Positions 62,384 to 64,000 of a stretch of DNA of 64,000 nucleotides are shown here, one piece after another (within the stretch, counting starts at the first letter, position 1; every line of letters starts with the position of its first letter). Below the pieces are notes generated by a model. It was not told the origin of the DNA. It saw nothing but the letters and a program-made list of their open reading frames with translations, and did no database searches. Both the position numbers and the translations under genes were made by a program. The stretch comes from Clostridia bacterium (lineage in GTDB: Bacteria; Bacillota; Clostridia; Oscillospirales; CAG-272): positions 1 through 64,000 of the forward strand of contig JAFTJZ010000003.1 in assembly GCA_017456145.1 (NCBI GenBank), in the 5' to 3' direction.

Positions 62384-64000
62384 ATGAAAAAACTTACCCG
62401 CATCCTTTGCCTTTTGCTCTCCCTGTTGATGCTGTATTCCTGCACCCCCGACAATGAGCAAAATCAACCACAGCCCCCCGATGACAGCCGGCAAGAAACA
62501 ACGGAGGATACAAGCATGAACAAAAACTTTGCTACCATCATCCAAAACGGCACCACCACCTTCCGCGTGGTTCGCCCCGATGACGGTAATCAGGAAACCG
62601 GCAAGATCCTCATCAAGCTGACGCAGGCACTGCAGAGTATGTTCAATGTCAAGCCGGAGGTCATCAATGACTACGTGGAACGCGGTCAGCCGATCCCCGA
62701 TGACGTGCCTGAGATCCTTGTCGGACAAACCAACCGCACCGCCAGTAAGGACGCCCTTGCCAAGCTGCAGGGCGATAACGAATATTACATCGGCTTTGAC
62801 GGCACCAAGCTGGTGCTGACGGCAACCACCCCCGAAAACGTCGCATATGCCGTAGACGCCTTCATCGCGCAGTATCTGGCACCAATCTCCTCCATGAACC
62901 TCACCCTTCCCACCGATCTTGCACAGATCGGAAGTTTCACCATCCCTCTTTCCGCTCAGCTGGAAGATATTCTGGGACGAAAACTGACCTTTGACTACGA
63001 CAGCGGCGACTGTGCCACACCACGGCAGACGTGCACGGAACAGTTCAGCGGCGAGATTTTATATCTGGACGTTTGGAATATGTGCATGTCTCTGCTCGGA
63101 CGCGACAGCATCGTCGCATATGACACCGAGCTTGCCGTCATCGCGCTGCAGGGGCTTGCCAACCGCGAGAGCCCGCGCATCTTTATCAACAATCGCGCAC
63201 AGGACAACGGCAACACCGACCAGTGGGTGGACGGCATTGAGGCCGATCTCTACTGGCTCTATACCTATTCCACCCAGGGACAATACCTCAGCGGAGCCAC
63301 CCTTACCCCCATTCCATGGAAATCGGGTGCCGAGCTGGACGCCGTCGCGGAATTGTTCCGCGCTTGCGAAGGCACCTATCGCGGTGTCGTGGTCTGGGAC
63401 AGCGATGTCCCCGCGACTATGCTGACCGCCTGCACCGTAGCGGGAGTGGAAAACCTGATTCCCGTCCGTTATGACGAGCGCGAGGGCAGCGTCTATACCC
63501 TCTTGACCAAAACGCTGGGACTTGAGGTCAAGGTCAACCTTGTCGATAAGTTTGACGGTCAGGGTACCATCTACGGCACCGATCTTCCCTCTACCGGCTC
63601 TGCCAAGAACGATGCCTATCTCTGGGCGAAGGTCAACTACCTTGACGCAGGCAAGACCAGCGCAGAATACATCTGCCTCAACCGTGATGCAACTTCCTAC
63701 AGCGCGGATAAGCTCGCTTACCAAGCTCCGCACAACACCACGCTGGCCGGCTTTGACTATCTGATCGCCAAGCAGGCCTTCTTCTTCGATCTTTCCGGCA
63801 CCAACCTCGGCACGCCGCAAAATGAGCCAAACGGCGATGCAGCCCGCGACTACGACACCTTCAATCAGATCATGCAGTCGCAGTATGACCGCGCCGACGG
63901 CAGTTTCTATCAGGTCTGCGGCTGGCCGGCAACCTCTGACGGGGAGAGCGACGGCACAAAGACCGAGTGGCTGACGGTGGAGCTGATGTCTTCCTACCAC
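62384..64000 (+). CDS. GxGYxYP-domain lipoprotein (partial, runs off the window)
   Basis: 539 codons, open to the edge. Lipoprotein signal with lipobox LYSC (Cys at about 20), then a Gln/Pro/Asp spacer, an N-terminal module of about 160 residues (VRPDDGNQETGKILIKLTQA, then PEILVGQTNRT) and from about 215 the start of a GxGYxYP domain (AVIALQGLANRESPRIFINN, then DADLYWLYTYS-like). This domain is seen in putative glycoside hydrolases of gut bacteria. Surface-anchored and likely to act on glycans; activity unproven. Ribosome site weak (AAAGGTGA). Confidence 0.72.
   Translation, partial: MKKLTRILCLLLSLLMLYSCTPDNEQNQPQPPDDSRQETTEDTSMNKNFATIIQNGTTTFRVVRPDDGNQETGKILIKLTQALQSMFNVKPEVINDYVERGQPIPDDVPEILVGQTNRTASKDALAKLQGDNEYYIGFDGTKLVLTATTPENVAYAVDAFIAQYLAPISSMNLTLPTDLAQIGSFTIPLSAQLEDILGRKLTFDYDSGDCATPRQTCTEQFSGEILYLDVWNMCMSLLGRDSIVAYDTELAVIALQGLANRESPRIFINNRAQDNGNTDQWVDGIEADLYWLYTYSTQGQYLSGATLTPIPWKSGAELDAVAELFRACEGTYRGVVVWDSDVPATMLTACTVAGVENLIPVRYDEREGSVYTLLTKTLGLEVKVNLVDKFDGQGTIYGTDLPSTGSAKNDAYLWAKVNYLDAGKTSAEYICLNRDATSYSADKLAYQAPHNTTLAGFDYLIAKQAFFFDLSGTNLGTPQNEPNGDAARDYDTFNQIMQSQYDRADGSFYQVCGWPATSDGESDGTKTEWLTVELMSSYH

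Overview
The window looks like a chromosomal piece of an uncultured anaerobic gut Clostridia, probably Oscillospirales- or Christensenellales-like. This is inferred from gene content: a rubredoxin/rubrerythrin fusion, DUF1836, DUF3343 beside a class V desulfurase, AzlCD, PotABCD, TldD/TldE, BspA-type leucine-rich repeats, many glycan-degrading enzymes, strong AGGAGG ribosome sites and textbook sigma-A promoters. GC is moderate, and genes lie on both strands in short operons. No prophage, CRISPR array or rRNA operon is present. The only recognisable transposase is a decayed REP/IS200-type copy at 20.98-21.47 kb.

Layout. 0-10 kb: a lipoprotein broken by an in-frame TAG, a CofE-like ligase, twin histidine phosphatases, the fused flavin reductase-rubredoxin-rubrerythrin, a large LRR lipoprotein, a Zn-phospholipase-like protein and an AT-rich ribbon-helix-helix two-gene module. 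9-20 kb: GH4 alpha-galactosidase with a divergent AraC regulator, a very long CvpA-like membrane protein, twin orphan solute-binding lipoproteins and a phosphohexomutase. 20-37 kb: membrane proteins, tldD-tldE, a three-gene envelope operon with two nearly identical domains, DUF3343-desulfurase, a glutamate-1-semialdehyde-aminomutase-like enzyme, a heparinase II/III-like protein, a tyrosine recombinase and a membrane M28 peptidase. 37-41 kb: potABCD on the minus strand. 41.6-43.7 kb: an unusual non-coding island. 43.7-64 kb: azlCD, an XRE regulator with a beta-solenoid-like tail, a VTC-like protein, a two-component system, DUF1836, an M50-like protein, uxaC, an ABC-F ATPase, two 5S rRNA genes, lacZ, an RsuA-type pseudouridine synthase, a beta-helix glycosidase and a GxGYxYP lipoprotein running off the right edge.

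Glycan use is the main metabolic theme (GH4, GH2, GH28-like, heparinase-like, UxaC, GxGYxYP, binding proteins), with oxygen/peroxide defence and polyamine import as housekeeping functions.

The most interesting part is 41.6-43.7 kb. Two homologous structured RNAs, each starting exactly at a near-consensus promoter and ending in a UUCG-loop terminator, face each other across a tRNA-Leu and a mosaic array of tRNA-3'-end-like repeats. The minus-strand RNA precedes a small gene of unknown function. Their long-range pairings (a closing stem and a pseudoknot) are kept by different bases in the two copies, which supports a real RNA family. Second, none of the 49 complete genes ends in TAG (26 TGA, 23 TAA by my count), while the first gene carries an in-frame TAG followed by intact coding sequence. 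Three families of hairpin-rich dispersed repeats fill most long intergenic gaps.
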